The notes: a model not told the origin generated them from the letters alone. 64,000 nucleotides of DNA from Bacteriovorax sp. BSW11_IV (GCF_000447755.1 NZ_AUNE01000008.1:1-64000), one strand, 5' to 3'. Shown: positions 52,337 through 62,017, counted from the stretch's first letter. Numbers and translations are program-made.

Positions 52337-53110
52337 TTGAAAGTCCATCAATTTTTTAGCTTTAGTTCTCTACGAAATTTTGAATATCTACTTGAAGATG
52401 AGTCTGAACTTTATGCCGTTGATCCCTTCAATGGTGACAAGATTTTTGCAGAGGCTAAAAAAATTGGAAAGCCTATCAAAGCTATCATTAATACTCATGA
52501 ACATTTTGATCACTACTGCGGCAATGAGGCCCTCGTTAAGGCCTGTGCTTGCGAGGTATGGGCCCACGAAAAAGCGCGTGGCAAAATTCCTGGTGTGGGG
52601 CGATATTTAAAAGATAACGAAATCTTGAAAACAATTGATGGAACTTATGTTAAGGTTTTGTACACTCCAGGGCACACAATGGGCCACTTATGTTTGCTTT
52701 TGCAAAATGAGGGAAAAGATCTTGCGCTGATTAGCGGAGACACTCTTTTCAATGCAGGCGTGGGCAATTGTCATAATGGTGGAAATCCCGAAGTTCTCTA
52801 TGAGACTTTTAGAGATCAAATTTTTCCACTACAAGATGATGTGGTTTTGTATCCTGGACATGATTATATGAAGAACAACTTGCTCTTTACTTTAAATCTT
52901 GAACCAAGCAATAAAAAAGCAAAAGCACAGCTTGAAAGAATTAAAGATTTTAAAGATGGAGAGTTTATAACATCCACGATTGGACAAGAAAGAGAGTTCA
53001 ATACGTTCTTTCGTCTAGATGTTGAAGAAATTAAATCGAGCTTGGGAGACAACACTCTTTGTGAAAAGAATGTTTTTCTAAAACTCAGAGAAAAAAGAAA
53101 TCACTGGTAA
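52337..53110 (+). CDS. Metallo-beta-lactamase-fold hydrolase, glyoxalase II-like
   Basis: 257 residues. THEHFDHYCG is the HxHxDH metal motif; YTPGHTMGHLC and SGDTLF supply further His and Asp ligands, and LYPGHDYMKNN the last His. Resembles hydroxyacylglutathione hydrolase (GloB), which detoxifies methylglyoxal adducts; the C-terminal ~80 residues match its helical substrate region. Start is TTG 52337 with AAAAGGATT upstream, so weak. Operon with bcp and the EEP gene. Confidence 0.82.
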   Translation: MKVHQFFSFSSLRNFEYLLEDESELYAVDPFNGDKIFAEAKKIGKPIKAIINTHEHFDHYCGNEALVKACACEVWAHEKARGKIPGVGRYLKDNEILKTIDGTYVKVLYTPGHTMGHLCLLLQNEGKDLALISGDTLFNAGVGNCHNGGNPEVLYETFRDQIFPLQDDVVLYPGHDYMKNNLLFTLNLEPSNKKAKAQLERIKDFKDGEFITSTIGQEREFNTFFRLDVEEIKSSLGDNTLCEKNVFLKLREKRNHW

Positions 53111-53120
53111 GGAGGATAAT

Positions 53121-53594
53121 ATGGCACTACCTAAAGTAGGAAATCTTGCACCAGCATTCACAATGCTTAATCAAGATGGAGAAAAAGTTTCATTAAAAGA
53201 TTTTAAAGGAAAGAAAAATGTTGTCCTTTATTTTTATCCAAAGGCCATGACTCCTGGGTGTACAGTTCAGGCCTGTGGGATTCGCGATACTAAGAAAGAT
53301 TTCGACAAATTAAATACAGTTGTTCTTGGGGTAAGTCCTGATGAACCAAAAAGACTTGTAAAATTCATTGAAAGAGATGGATTAAATTTCACACTTTTAT
53401 CAGACCCTGATCATGCCATTACTGAAAAGTACGGTGTTTGGGATCTAAAAAAATTCATGGGTAAAGAATTCATGGGAGTTGTGAGAACGACTTTTATTAT
53501 CAATAAAGAAGGAAAGCTTGTTCACATCATGGATAAGGTTAAAACAAAATCACACCATGATGATGTTATTAATTGGATTAAAGAAAATCTATAA
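53121..53594 (+). CDS. bcp: Peroxiredoxin, Bcp/PrxQ type
   Basis: 157 residues. Peroxidatic and resolving Cys in TPGCTVQACGIRD, C-x4-C as in the Bcp/PrxQ group, plus FYPKAMTPG and DEPKRLVKFIE. Reduces hydrogen peroxide and organic peroxides using thioredoxin. Excellent ribosome site (AAGGAGGATAAT). Ten bases after the GloB-like gene. Confidence 0.96.
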   Translation: MALPKVGNLAPAFTMLNQDGEKVSLKDFKGKKNVVLYFYPKAMTPGCTVQACGIRDTKKDFDKLNTVVLGVSPDEPKRLVKFIERDGLNFTLLSDPDHAITEKYGVWDLKKFMGKEFMGVVRTTFIINKEGKLVHIMDKVKTKSHHDDVINWIKENL

Positions 53595-53606
53595 TAAGGG
53601 TAAACG

Positions 53607-54704
53607 ATGAAATTAGTTGCTATTCTTGCTTGTATTCTAAGTTTTAATGCTAGTGCAAAAACTTTAGAGTTTATGTCGTACAATGTTGAGAACCTTTTTG
53701 ATGCCAATCATGATGAAGGCAAACTTGATTGGGCCTATCTTCCAAAATCTTTTAAAGACAAGAAGAAAGAGTGTAAAAAAGTTGAGAGCCGCAAAAGAAG
53801 AGAAGAATGTCTTGATACAGATTGGACCTCTGACAAGGTTAAGCTTAAAGTTAATCAAATTGCAGATGTCGTATTAAAAGACAGAGGCAATCCTCCTGAG
53901 TTTATGGCCCTAGTGGAAGTAGAAAATGAAGCCGTTGTAAAACAAGTGGCCGATGTTCTTCGCTATAAAGGCGTAGCTGTGACGAATAGTCCGGACAATA
54001 GAGGAGTGGACGTTGCTCTTTTATATAACGAGGACAAGGGGATTAAGTTTGTTAAAAAATCAGAGATCGTTTTAAACTCAGATGATTTTAAAAGCTGGCC
54101 TACTCGTAATATTTTAGAAGTTGAATTTCTTGTTGATAAGAAATACCCCCTTACAGTTTTTGTAAATCACTGGCCAAGTCTTGGAAATCCAAATATTAAG
54201 CGTGTAAAAGCGGCCGAGTTTTTAAGAAAGAGAATTCAAGAATTACAAAAAGCAAATAAGGATCACTACGTTATTGCGGTAGGGGACTTTAATACCATTG
54301 ATTCAAACCACCCGCACCCATTTAAAGATGTTCTTCTAAAAGATGGTATCATGTACGATCTTCACGAAGAGTACAAAGAAGATAAGAAGATTTCTTGGGA
54401 TGTGAAAAACAGCCAACCTCCGGGATCATACTTTTTTGCTCCTGAGATGACTTGGAATGTTCTCGATCGAATTTTCTTATCTCCAAATCTTAAAGATAAA
54501 AAAGGACTAAGTGTTGCGAATGATTCATATACAATTTATGCACCAAACTTTATCACAACGAGCTATGAGTATAAAAGTCGTGGTAAGTATTTGAATGGTT
54601 CAAAAGTTGTAGGGGTTCCAAAGCGCTATGATCATAATGCTTCAACTACAGGTGAAGCTGGATATTCAGACCACTTTCCAATTATTTTCAAAATTAAGTA
54701 TTGA
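53607..54704 (+). CDS. Secreted endonuclease/exonuclease/phosphatase (EEP) family protein
   Basis: 365 residues. Signal peptide (residues 1-17, ending SASAKT is approximate). EEP motifs: MSYNVENLFD, VEVENEAVV, VNHWPS, GDFNTID and YSDHFPIIF. Such enzymes cleave phosphodiesters of DNA, RNA or lipids; the secreted form could be a nuclease. Lys-rich. Third gene of the MBL-bcp operon; terminator follows. Confidence 0.88.
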   Translation: MKLVAILACILSFNASAKTLEFMSYNVENLFDANHDEGKLDWAYLPKSFKDKKKECKKVESRKRREECLDTDWTSDKVKLKVNQIADVVLKDRGNPPEFMALVEVENEAVVKQVADVLRYKGVAVTNSPDNRGVDVALLYNEDKGIKFVKKSEIVLNSDDFKSWPTRNILEVEFLVDKKYPLTVFVNHWPSLGNPNIKRVKAAEFLRKRIQELQKANKDHYVIAVGDFNTIDSNHPHPFKDVLLKDGIMYDLHEEYKEDKKISWDVKNSQPPGSYFFAPEMTWNVLDRIFLSPNLKDKKGLSVANDSYTIYAPNFITTSYEYKSRGKYLNGSKVVGVPKRYDHNASTTGEAGYSDHFPIIFKIKY

Positions 54705-54712
54705 TAAATGAA

Positions 54713-54735
54713 GGGCCAGAAATGGCCCTTTTTTT
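54713..54735 (+). terminator. Terminator after the EEP gene
   Basis: GGGCC (54713-54717) and GGCCC (54724-54728), then seven T. Next to the 3' end of a convergent gene. Confidence 0.85.
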
Positions 54736-54736
54736 G

Positions 54737-55057
54737 TTAGTGAGGAATAATACACTTAAAAGTGATGAGATTTACTTGCTCACCAAATAACTCTTTTTTA
54801 ATTTTCTTTGTTTCAGTTGAAGTTACTTCTTCACTAATGATTGAGGGAGCATTAGGGGCGCAAATCTTTGTAAGTCTCTCAAGAGTTGAAAGTCGTCTTT
54901 GTTTTGTTTTCTTCTCATCTTCGCAAACCCTGTATAAAACTTTTCCACCAACAAAAGTTCCGTGCTTTTGCTCAATATACTCACCATCAGGAATTGTTGG
55001 AGTTAGACTGCAACTTGCTACGATTAGGGTAAGAGGGAGGAAAATTTTTCTCATCAT
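54737..55057 (-). CDS. Small lipoprotein
   Basis: 106 residues. Lipobox VASC (Cys16). Mature part with cysteines in RVCEDE, KICAPN and FKCIIP and no obvious domain. Eleven bases after the DUF4911-like gene, so probably co-transcribed. Confidence 0.7.
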   Translation of the reverse strand: MMRKIFLPLTLIVASCSLTPTIPDGEYIEQKHGTFVGGKVLYRVCEDEKKTKQRRLSTLERLTKICAPNAPSIISEEVTSTETKKIKKELFGEQVNLITFKCIIPH

Positions 55058-55068
55058 TAGGCCACCTA

Positions 55069-55314
55069 TTATAAGTTTTCTTCTACGAGTATTTCGATCG
55101 GGAATTTCTCTTGGAGCTTTGCAATAATTCTTTTCACTTCAGGCGCGAACTCTGGACTCGACTTTATATCAATGTCGCGAAAGGCCTCTTTTAGTGAGGA
55201 TTCTAAAGTTGAGTAAAAGCATAGGCCTTCGTTTGCTTCTAATTGGAAATAGAAGAATGCAGCTTCTTCTTTTGGCAGTCTAACGATTAGATGAAATATA
55301 TTTTGTTCACTCAA
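55069..55314 (-). CDS. Small DUF4911-like protein
   Basis: 81 residues from TTG 55314, chosen because AAGGAG sits six bases upstream; the frame stays open to 55464. IFHLIVRLPKEEAAFFYFQLEANEG resembles DUF4911 (a short domain with unknown function). No signal peptide. First gene of a two-gene minus unit. Confidence 0.6.
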   Translation of the reverse strand: MSEQNIFHLIVRLPKEEAAFFYFQLEANEGLCFYSTLESSLKEAFRDIDIKSSPEFAPEVKRIIAKLQEKFPIEILVEENL

Positions 55315-55432
55315 AGTGCTCTCCTTATATACAAAACCAAATATCATTGACTTAGGTGCTAACTCAACTAAAATATTAATTAAGCTAGGCATCAAAGACT
55401 TCATTATGAAGTATATGTCATGGAGGACAAAA

Positions 55433-56206
55433 GTGAAAAGGAATTCACTGATGCAAGTAAGCATTCTACGACCTGCAAAGGTTTCGCGTTATTTATCGTT
55501 AATGCTTATGGTAAGTACGTTAAGTTCATGCGCTTGGATGACAGAGCGTACATCTTTATTTGGTGAAGATGAAGCGAAGGCCAAAGAAGCACCACTACAG
55601 ATGGTTCCTAAAGAGCAGTACGACCAACTTCTTTCAAAGTATGAAACTTTAGTTGATCAAGTTAAGAGTGCTGAAGTTCAAAAAAGAGATTCAGTTGAGA
55701 AACCATTTCAAGGGGGAGATCCTTCTGAAATAGTTAACCAACTCAGTAAAGTGCAACCACCTGCTGATTTAGCTGAGACTGTTGATGTATTCAATGAGCA
55801 AAAAAAGATGGTCGATCAAAATGAATCGATGCTTGGTCAGTCTGGTGCTGGTATCGGTGTTTCAGACAATGCCATTGAAAATCAAATCGTAAGATTAAGA
55901 AAGGGGATTGTCCTTGTTAATCAAAATCGCTTTGATCAGGCACTTAGTGTCTTTAAAGATTTAGAACAATCACCTGTTCCACAAATCCAAGTTAGAGCTA
56001 AATTCTATTTGGGTGAAATGCTATTTATGCAAAATGAATATGATCTTGCTATGCAAGTTTTTGAAGAGATTATTTCAAAGCATTCGTTTAGTGGTGTCGT
56101 GATTAAGGCGCTTGGACGTCTTATTGTTTGTTCTGAGAAATTAAAATTAGATAAGAAAAGAGAGAAGTATTACTCAATCCTTCACGATTTTTTTGGCGCA
56201 GCTTAA
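55433..56206 (+). CDS. TPR-containing lipoprotein
   Basis: 257 residues from GTG 55433, six bases after GGAGG. Lipobox LSSC at Cys33, after a longish basic n-region. Middle part polar; C-terminal ~110 residues hold two TPR-like repeats (NRFDQALSVFKDLEQ, NEYDLAMQVFEEIISKH). Looks like a periplasmic YbgF-like scaffold. The LysM-protein gene follows 10 bases downstream; the two probably act together. Confidence 0.82.
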   Translation: MKRNSLMQVSILRPAKVSRYLSLMLMVSTLSSCAWMTERTSLFGEDEAKAKEAPLQMVPKEQYDQLLSKYETLVDQVKSAEVQKRDSVEKPFQGGDPSEIVNQLSKVQPPADLAETVDVFNEQKKMVDQNESMLGQSGAGIGVSDNAIENQIVRLRKGIVLVNQNRFDQALSVFKDLEQSPVPQIQVRAKFYLGEMLFMQNEYDLAMQVFEEIISKHSFSGVVIKALGRLIVCSEKLKLDKKREKYYSILHDFFGAA

Positions 56207-56216
56207 GGAGTAGCAC

Positions 56217-58373
56217 TTGGTGAGACGTAAAGTTCTCTTCACATTCATATTAGCAACACTCTTAGCTTCAAATGCAACATTTGCAAATGATGATGCTGTG
56301 ACTGATGACGTGAACTTGGAGCTTCTCGAGGCCAACGATCAACAGATGCTTGAAGGAAGTAATGTTGATCTCAATTTATCAGATGTTGAAGAAACAGATG
56401 ATTATGAGGCCCTTAAAAATGATATTGGAACAGATCCTTTTGCCACCTCTGAAAACAAAGAGGAAGTGAAAGAGGTACCTGAAGAAAAAAAGAATGACAC
56501 ATTCGTGATTCAAGATGATGTTGATTTAATTATCGAAGACAAATCATTGATAGTTAATCAGCCAGAAGAGACAAAAGAAGAAAAGGCCAAGCGTCCTGAG
56601 ATTTTTGACGTTGGTAATGAAGAGAAGAAACTTCTAGAAATCTCGAAATTTTTAGAAACTAAAATTCCTGACGTTGAATGGGAAGAGATAAGTACAAATT
56701 CAAAAGAAGAAAAATATGTCGTTCAAAAGGGCGACTGGTTATGGAAAATTTCTGAACGTCTATTTGGTTCAGGTTTTTACTATTCAAAAATTTGGTCGAT
56801 GAACCCTCATATTACAAATCCGCACGAAATTGAACCGGGAATGGTTCTAACGTTTCGTACAGGGACCAGCGACGAGTTTCCAAACGTCGAACTTGGAAAT
56901 TTTGAAAACGTACCAGATGAAGCTAAACTGAGTAAGAAATCTGCTGCGGGATTTCAATTTGATAGTTTTGCAGATGATTCGACTCCTCCATGGTTAGCTG
57001 AAAGACAAAAGCTCATTGATCAAGGTGTCTTCTTCCAATTTGCTTCAGAAGAAACTTTTGATGATCTTAGAAAAATTGGTGAACTTTCAATTAGAACTGA
57101 ATACCAGAAGTATGAGCCACCTGTTCCTGATATTGTTATTAAAGAACCTGGTGAAGAGTATGACGAGACAGGTCTCGATAAATCTTCGAAGATTGAATAT
57201 AAAGTAAAAGAAGGTTTCTTCTTAAATACATTTGTGACGACAAACGTTGTACAGGATTTAGGAAAAGTAGACGCAAAAAGAGATGAGAGTATTTTTATCA
57301 AGGCCCATGAAAAAATCTATGTGGAATTTGATAAAGGCGTAAAAGTTAAACCAGGTGACATGTTCTCTGTTTACAGCCCGGAAGGTAAGGCGTCTCATTC
57401 TATTTCTGATCGCTCAGGGTTTAAGTATGATATCTCTGCCCAGATTAAAGTTATCCGCAAGCAAAACCATCTTTGGGAGTGTTTGGTAACAGATCTTATC
57501 GGGATCATCGAAAGAGGGGCGAGAATCACTGTTTATACTCCTAAGATTGAAAAAATCTTTAAAACATTTAATAAAAGGGCCATTGAAGCGGCCATCATCG
57601 ATACTCATAGAGACACGGCAAATGGTATTTCCTTTGGTGATGTTGTTTATATTGATAGAGGTCGTGCTGATGGAGTTGAAATTGGTAACGTTTTTGAAGT
57701 GTACTCATTTGAAGATAAGGGAACAGGAAAGAGAATTACACCTGATCCAACTTATAAGATTGGTGAGCTTTCAGTCGTAACATTAACAGATAACTTTGCT
57801 ACGGCCATTATTACCAATAGTAGTGTTGAGATTCCGATGGGGGCACTGGCCCTGGCAAAAACAGAGGAGCAGGTTTTAAAAGAGAGGCAACTTAAGTCTA
57901 ATGCACTTGCAAGTGATGTTAGTGAGCTTGAAAAGAAATCTCTTGATGAACTTGACGTAGAGCTTAACCTTGACAACATGGGCAAAGACCTTCTTGAGCA
58001 AGTTGATAAACTACAATTGACTGAAGATGAGCTACAAGAACTTGAAAGACAAGAGCGTGAAAAATCTGTCATCAAAGAGCATGAGCGTGATATGCAAGAG
58101 CTTGAGAGACTTGAAGGTGAAATTCTTGACGCAGAGAAGTCATTGAATGAGGCACGCGTTGATGAAGATAAATTCCTAGAGCAACAGAACCTTGACGCGA
58201 TAGAGAATAATCAGCAAAAACAAGATCCTGACGCATTTGAATCTCTCAATGATATTGAGCAAGAAGTAGGGCGTAAGTATCTTGATCAAGATTTAAATGA
58301 AAAAGAGAATCCATACGGATTAACAGAATTTGATCTTGAAGAAGTAGATGAGTTGTTGAATACTGAGCAATAA
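56217..58373 (+). CDS. Exported LysM-domain protein
   Basis: 718 residues. Signal peptide (residues 1-22, ending ATFAND). Acidic low-complexity region to ~160. LysM domain at ~164-210 (KYVVQKGDWLWKISERLFG, PGMVLTF) binding peptidoglycan. Middle region (~370-560) with VDRGRADGVEIGNVFEVYS recalls the C-terminal domain of FlgT. C-terminal ~150 residues are a highly charged coiled coil. Start TTG 56217 or GTG 56220, both after AAGGAG. Same operon as the TPR lipoprotein. Confidence 0.85.
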   Translation: MVRRKVLFTFILATLLASNATFANDDAVTDDVNLELLEANDQQMLEGSNVDLNLSDVEETDDYEALKNDIGTDPFATSENKEEVKEVPEEKKNDTFVIQDDVDLIIEDKSLIVNQPEETKEEKAKRPEIFDVGNEEKKLLEISKFLETKIPDVEWEEISTNSKEEKYVVQKGDWLWKISERLFGSGFYYSKIWSMNPHITNPHEIEPGMVLTFRTGTSDEFPNVELGNFENVPDEAKLSKKSAAGFQFDSFADDSTPPWLAERQKLIDQGVFFQFASEETFDDLRKIGELSIRTEYQKYEPPVPDIVIKEPGEEYDETGLDKSSKIEYKVKEGFFLNTFVTTNVVQDLGKVDAKRDESIFIKAHEKIYVEFDKGVKVKPGDMFSVYSPEGKASHSISDRSGFKYDISAQIKVIRKQNHLWECLVTDLIGIIERGARITVYTPKIEKIFKTFNKRAIEAAIIDTHRDTANGISFGDVVYIDRGRADGVEIGNVFEVYSFEDKGTGKRITPDPTYKIGELSVVTLTDNFATAIITNSSVEIPMGALALAKTEEQVLKERQLKSNALASDVSELEKKSLDELDVELNLDNMGKDLLEQVDKLQLTEDELQELERQEREKSVIKEHERDMQELERLEGEILDAEKSLNEARVDEDKFLEQQNLDAIENNQQKQDPDAFESLNDIEQEVGRKYLDQDLNEKENPYGLTEFDLEEVDELLNTEQ

Positions 58374-58413
58374 TCAACTATAAAAAAGTATATTAAAGAT
58401 AGCTTAGTCAAAA

Positions 58414-58446
58414 AATAAAGGTCTTTAGGGGCCTTTATTTTTTTTA
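58414..58446 (+). terminator. Terminator before topA
   Basis: AATAAAGG (58414-58421) pairs with CCTTTATT (58432-58439), then more T. It ends 14 bases before the topA start. Confidence 0.75.
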
Positions 58447-58460
58447 AAAGGACAAAATAT

Positions 58461-60950
58461 ATGGCAACAAGCGTTGCAGGTAAAAAGAAAGTTGCTAAAA
58501 AAGCAACTGCTAAAAAAACTGCCAAAAAAACTGCAAAGAAGGTTACTAAGAAAGTAACTAAGAAGGTTACTAAGGCCAGCGCTGAGGGGAGTGACGAAAA
58601 GCCCATCAAGGTAACTGGTGAATACAGCCTTGTCGTTGTAGAGTCTCCTTCGAAGGCCAAAACAATTAAGAAATACCTTGGTAGAGGATATCAAGTTGTG
58701 GCATCAAATGGTCACATTAAAGATCTTCCTAAATCAAAACTGGGTGTTGATATAAAAGAAAACTTTGCTCTTGATCTTGTACCTATTACAGGAAAGAAAG
58801 CAAAGATTGAAAGAATTCAAGAACTCGCAAAAGACGCTAAAGAAATCTTTCTTGCACCCGACCCCGACCGTGAGGGAGAGGCGATTGCATTTCACTTGGC
58901 CGAAGAAATTGGGCCAAAGAAAAAGAAGAATATCCATAGGGTTGTTTTTAACGCTGTTACAAAGACGGCCGTTAATAATGCCATTCAAAATCCAACTGAG
59001 CTTAATGAAAATATGTATGACTCTCAAAAGACGAGAAGGGTCCTTGATCGTCTAGTGGGTTATAAAATTTCTCCAATCCTATGGGATAAAGTTCAACGTG
59101 GTATTTCAGCTGGCCGTGTTCAGTCAGTTGCTCTAAGAATTATTGTTGAGCGTGAAGATGAAATCAAAGCGTTTACTCCAGAGCAGTGGTTTTCAATCCA
59201 CGGAGAAATGCAAAAAGATAATACGGCCTTTGAAATTAAGTACTATGGTGAAGAGGCCAACAAAAAAACTGATCTAACAGATATCGATTTCACAAAGAAA
59301 ATTGTTTCAGACGTTAAGGATAAAAACTTCAATGTTGTTGAAGTTAAAAAACGTGAAAGAAAACAAAATCCAACTCCTCCATTTACAACATCTAAACTTC
59401 AACAGGAAGCGGCCAATAAACTAGGCTACACTGCTAAGAAGACTATGATGATTGCTCAAAAACTTTATGAAGGTATTGAGCTTACAAATCACGGGCAACA
59501 GGGTTTGATCACTTATATGAGAACGGACTCGGTGAGAACGGCCCCAGAAGCAATGGAGAGTTTAAGAAGTTTTATCGTTGATAAATACGGTAAAGACTAT
59601 CTTGCTTCTGAAGAGATTAATTACTCTAAAAAGAAAAAGTCAGAAGGAAAGGTTCAAGATGCCCACGAGGCCATCAGACCGACAGATCTTACTTTCACTC
59701 CTGATGAAGTAAGAGGGGATTTAACTGACGACGAACAAAAACTTTATGAACTTATTTGGAATAAATTTATTTCATCTCAAATGAGTCAAGCTGTTATTGA
59801 CCAGACAACTGTTACATATGAGTGTCAAGGTCACTACTTCAGAGCAAATGGTTCAATCATCAAGTTTGCCGGTTTCAGACACGTTTATCTTGAAGCTGCG
59901 GCCGAGAAAAGATCTCGTCGTGGTGGAGATGATGAAGATAATGAAAACGAAAACAACGATGTAAAAAATGGTCTTCTTCCTGAAATTAGTGAAGGAGAAA
60001 CAATGAAGGCCGCTAAGAATCCTGATTTCTTAGAACACTGGACATCACCTCCGCCAAGATTTAATGAAGCGTCTTTAGTTAAGACTCTTGAAGAAGAAGG
60101 TATTGGTCGTCCATCTACATATGCTTCAATTATTTCAAATATCCAAGATCGTGGATACGTTGAGAAAATTGAAAACCGCTTCATGCCAACTGAACTTGGT
60201 ATGGTGGTTTGTCGCATGCTTATTGAATCGTTTCCAGATGTCATGAACGTTAGCTTTACGGCCAACGTTGAAAAGCTTCTCGATAAAATCGAAGACGGCG
60301 AAGTGAAGTGGAAACAAGTTTTAAAAGAATTTTGGAAAGGTTTTGAAGTCACTCTTGAAAAAGCAAAAGAGGAAATGAAAAACCTTAAGAAGCAAGAAAT
60401 CCCAACAGGGATCAAATGCCATAAGTGTGCTGATGGAGAATATTTAATTAAGTGGGGAAGAAACGGACAATTCCTTGCTTGTTCAAATTACCCAGACTGT
60501 ACTTCAACACATGACTTCAAAAAAGATCTTGATGGAAAAATTCATCTTCTTGAGAAGAAGTGGTTTAGAGACCCATGTCCAACATGTGGAAAGAGACTAG
60601 AAGAGAAAAAAGGTAAGTACGGACGTTTTGTTCGTTGCGAAGATTACCCGAAGTGTGACACGACACTACCATATACTATCGATGTAACTTGTCCAAAATG
60701 TAAAAAAGGAAAGTTTGCAGAGAAGCAATCTCGTTACGGGAAAATCTTCTACGGTTGTACAAGCTATCCTGAGTGTGAAAACGCTATGTGGACAATGCCT
60801 TACGCGCATGCTTGTCCTAAGTGTGGAAACGGTATTATGGGACTTAGAGAAACAAAAAGAGACGGTAAGCACCTTGAGTGTCCAAGCTGTAAATTCAAAG
60901 TGGATTGGGCCGAGACACCATTTGCTTCTGAAGAAGATAAAGCGGAATAA
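58461..60950 (+). CDS. topA: DNA topoisomerase I with Lys-rich N-terminal extension
   Basis: 829 residues. Relaxes negative supercoils. Residues 1-~40 are a basic KKATKKTAKK-type repeat resembling histone H1-like tails. The Toprim domain starts SLVVVESPSKAKTIKKYLG, with DPDREGEA metal motif. Catalytic Tyr352 in ITYMRTDSVR. The C-terminus has four Cys4 zinc ribbons (CHKCADGEY..., CPTCGKRLE..., CPKCKKGKF..., CPKCGNGIM...CPSC). AAAAGGACAAAATAT precedes the ATG. The next gene follows after three bases. Confidence 0.96.
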   Translation: MATSVAGKKKVAKKATAKKTAKKTAKKVTKKVTKKVTKASAEGSDEKPIKVTGEYSLVVVESPSKAKTIKKYLGRGYQVVASNGHIKDLPKSKLGVDIKENFALDLVPITGKKAKIERIQELAKDAKEIFLAPDPDREGEAIAFHLAEEIGPKKKKNIHRVVFNAVTKTAVNNAIQNPTELNENMYDSQKTRRVLDRLVGYKISPILWDKVQRGISAGRVQSVALRIIVEREDEIKAFTPEQWFSIHGEMQKDNTAFEIKYYGEEANKKTDLTDIDFTKKIVSDVKDKNFNVVEVKKRERKQNPTPPFTTSKLQQEAANKLGYTAKKTMMIAQKLYEGIELTNHGQQGLITYMRTDSVRTAPEAMESLRSFIVDKYGKDYLASEEINYSKKKKSEGKVQDAHEAIRPTDLTFTPDEVRGDLTDDEQKLYELIWNKFISSQMSQAVIDQTTVTYECQGHYFRANGSIIKFAGFRHVYLEAAAEKRSRRGGDDEDNENENNDVKNGLLPEISEGETMKAAKNPDFLEHWTSPPPRFNEASLVKTLEEEGIGRPSTYASIISNIQDRGYVEKIENRFMPTELGMVVCRMLIESFPDVMNVSFTANVEKLLDKIEDGEVKWKQVLKEFWKGFEVTLEKAKEEMKNLKKQEIPTGIKCHKCADGEYLIKWGRNGQFLACSNYPDCTSTHDFKKDLDGKIHLLEKKWFRDPCPTCGKRLEEKKGKYGRFVRCEDYPKCDTTLPYTIDVTCPKCKKGKFAEKQSRYGKIFYGCTSYPECENAMWTMPYAHACPKCGNGIMGLRETKRDGKHLECPSCKFKVDWAETPFASEEDKAE

Positions 60951-60953
60951 TCT

Positions 60954-61937
60954 ATGTCAAATAAATCATGGAAAGATGTTTGGAATGCGGGGCCTGGGCC
61001 CCGTTCTTCTTATGAGATAGCAAAACTTTATACTAAAGGTTTTGCCATGGGAACAGCGGATCTAATTCCAGGTGTATCTGGAGGAACGATTGCCTTTATT
61101 ACTGGAATTTATGAAGGCCTTTTAGAAGCAATCGCTTCAATTGATAAAGAATTTTTTAAATGCTTGCTGCAATTTAAACTGAAAGAAGCATTCAGTCGCT
61201 TGCACTTAAGATTTATTTTTCCTGTGGGCCTTGGGATTGTTACTGCAATTTTAGGACTTGCAAGGCTTATGCACTTTCTTCTCAATGAACATCCCATTCC
61301 AACTTGGGGTGCTTTTTTTGGATTAATTGCGGCCTCAATTATTGTAATTTGGCGCCAACTAGAAAAACCATTCACATTAGTTAGTCTTGCTTTCATTGCT
61401 TTGGGAGCAATTGTCGCATGGGTACTGGTCTCTCTAATTCCCGTCACAACTCCAGAGTCTTGGTGGTTTATTTATCTATGCGGAATTATCGGAATCACGG
61501 CCATGATATTGCCTGGAATTTCTGGTTCTTTCTTACTGCTCATCCTTGGCAAGTATGAATACATCACTGGCGCAGTAAAAAATCCGTTTCTCATTGATAA
61601 CATCACTATTATTTCTGTTTTCCTTGCCGGAACAGTCACAGGCCTTCTAGGCTTTTCTAAAACTCTAAATTGGTTTTTGAAACACTACCATTTACAAACC
61701 ATGTCATTTCTAACAGGAATTTTAATTGGTTCAATGAAGAAGGTATGGCCGTGGAAAGAGGTACTGGAAAGCGTTGAAATCCGTGGCAAAATCAGAGTTT
61801 TACGCGAAGCGAACGTTATTCCTAGTGAAATGAATTCAGAGTCAGTTCTTGCTGTCGGACTTATCTTAATCGGTTTTCTGGCCGTGATTGGTTTGGAGTT
61901 TTTCTCTAAGAAAAAAGAGAGCGAATCAAGTATCTAG
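60954..61937 (+). CDS. DUF368 membrane protein (undecaprenyl-phosphate recycling family)
   Basis: 327 residues, about eight transmembrane segments. GTADLIPGVSGGTIAFI and the repeat-like ILPGISGSFLLLILG are the DUF368 double motif. Proteins of this family have recently been linked to returning undecaprenyl phosphate across the membrane for cell-wall synthesis. Three bases after topA, so co-transcribed. Ends with a charged tail. Confidence 0.9.
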   Translation: MSNKSWKDVWNAGPGPRSSYEIAKLYTKGFAMGTADLIPGVSGGTIAFITGIYEGLLEAIASIDKEFFKCLLQFKLKEAFSRLHLRFIFPVGLGIVTAILGLARLMHFLLNEHPIPTWGAFFGLIAASIIVIWRQLEKPFTLVSLAFIALGAIVAWVLVSLIPVTTPESWWFIYLCGIIGITAMILPGISGSFLLLILGKYEYITGAVKNPFLIDNITIISVFLAGTVTGLLGFSKTLNWFLKHYHLQTMSFLTGILIGSMKKVWPWKEVLESVEIRGKIRVLREANVIPSEMNSESVLAVGLILIGFLAVIGLEFFSKKKESESSI

Positions 61938-61981
61938 TCGAACGACACTCTTTGACAATCTCTATTTATGAAGTGAAAATT

Positions 61982-62017
61982 GGAGCATGAAAAACATCGT
62001 TTTAATGCTCCTTTTTT
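61982..62017 (+). terminator. Terminator-like hairpin covering the next gene's start
   Basis: GGAGCAT (61982-61988) pairs with ATGCTCC (62005-62011), with inner AAAAC/GTTTT pairing, followed by six T (62012-62017). It contains the ATG at 61987 and the GGAG ribosome site. It may end the topA-DUF368 message and also limit translation of the next gene. Confidence 0.75.

Noticed and set aside
55316-55432. Longer reading frame for the TPR lipoprotein
   Set aside because: It runs through the divergent promoter region; GTG 55433 with GGAGGA gives a proper signal peptide.
59885-60415. 176-codon minus-strand frame inside topA
   Set aside because: Shadow of the topA zinc-ribbon/catalytic region; Ser/Phe-rich composition typical of antisense frames.
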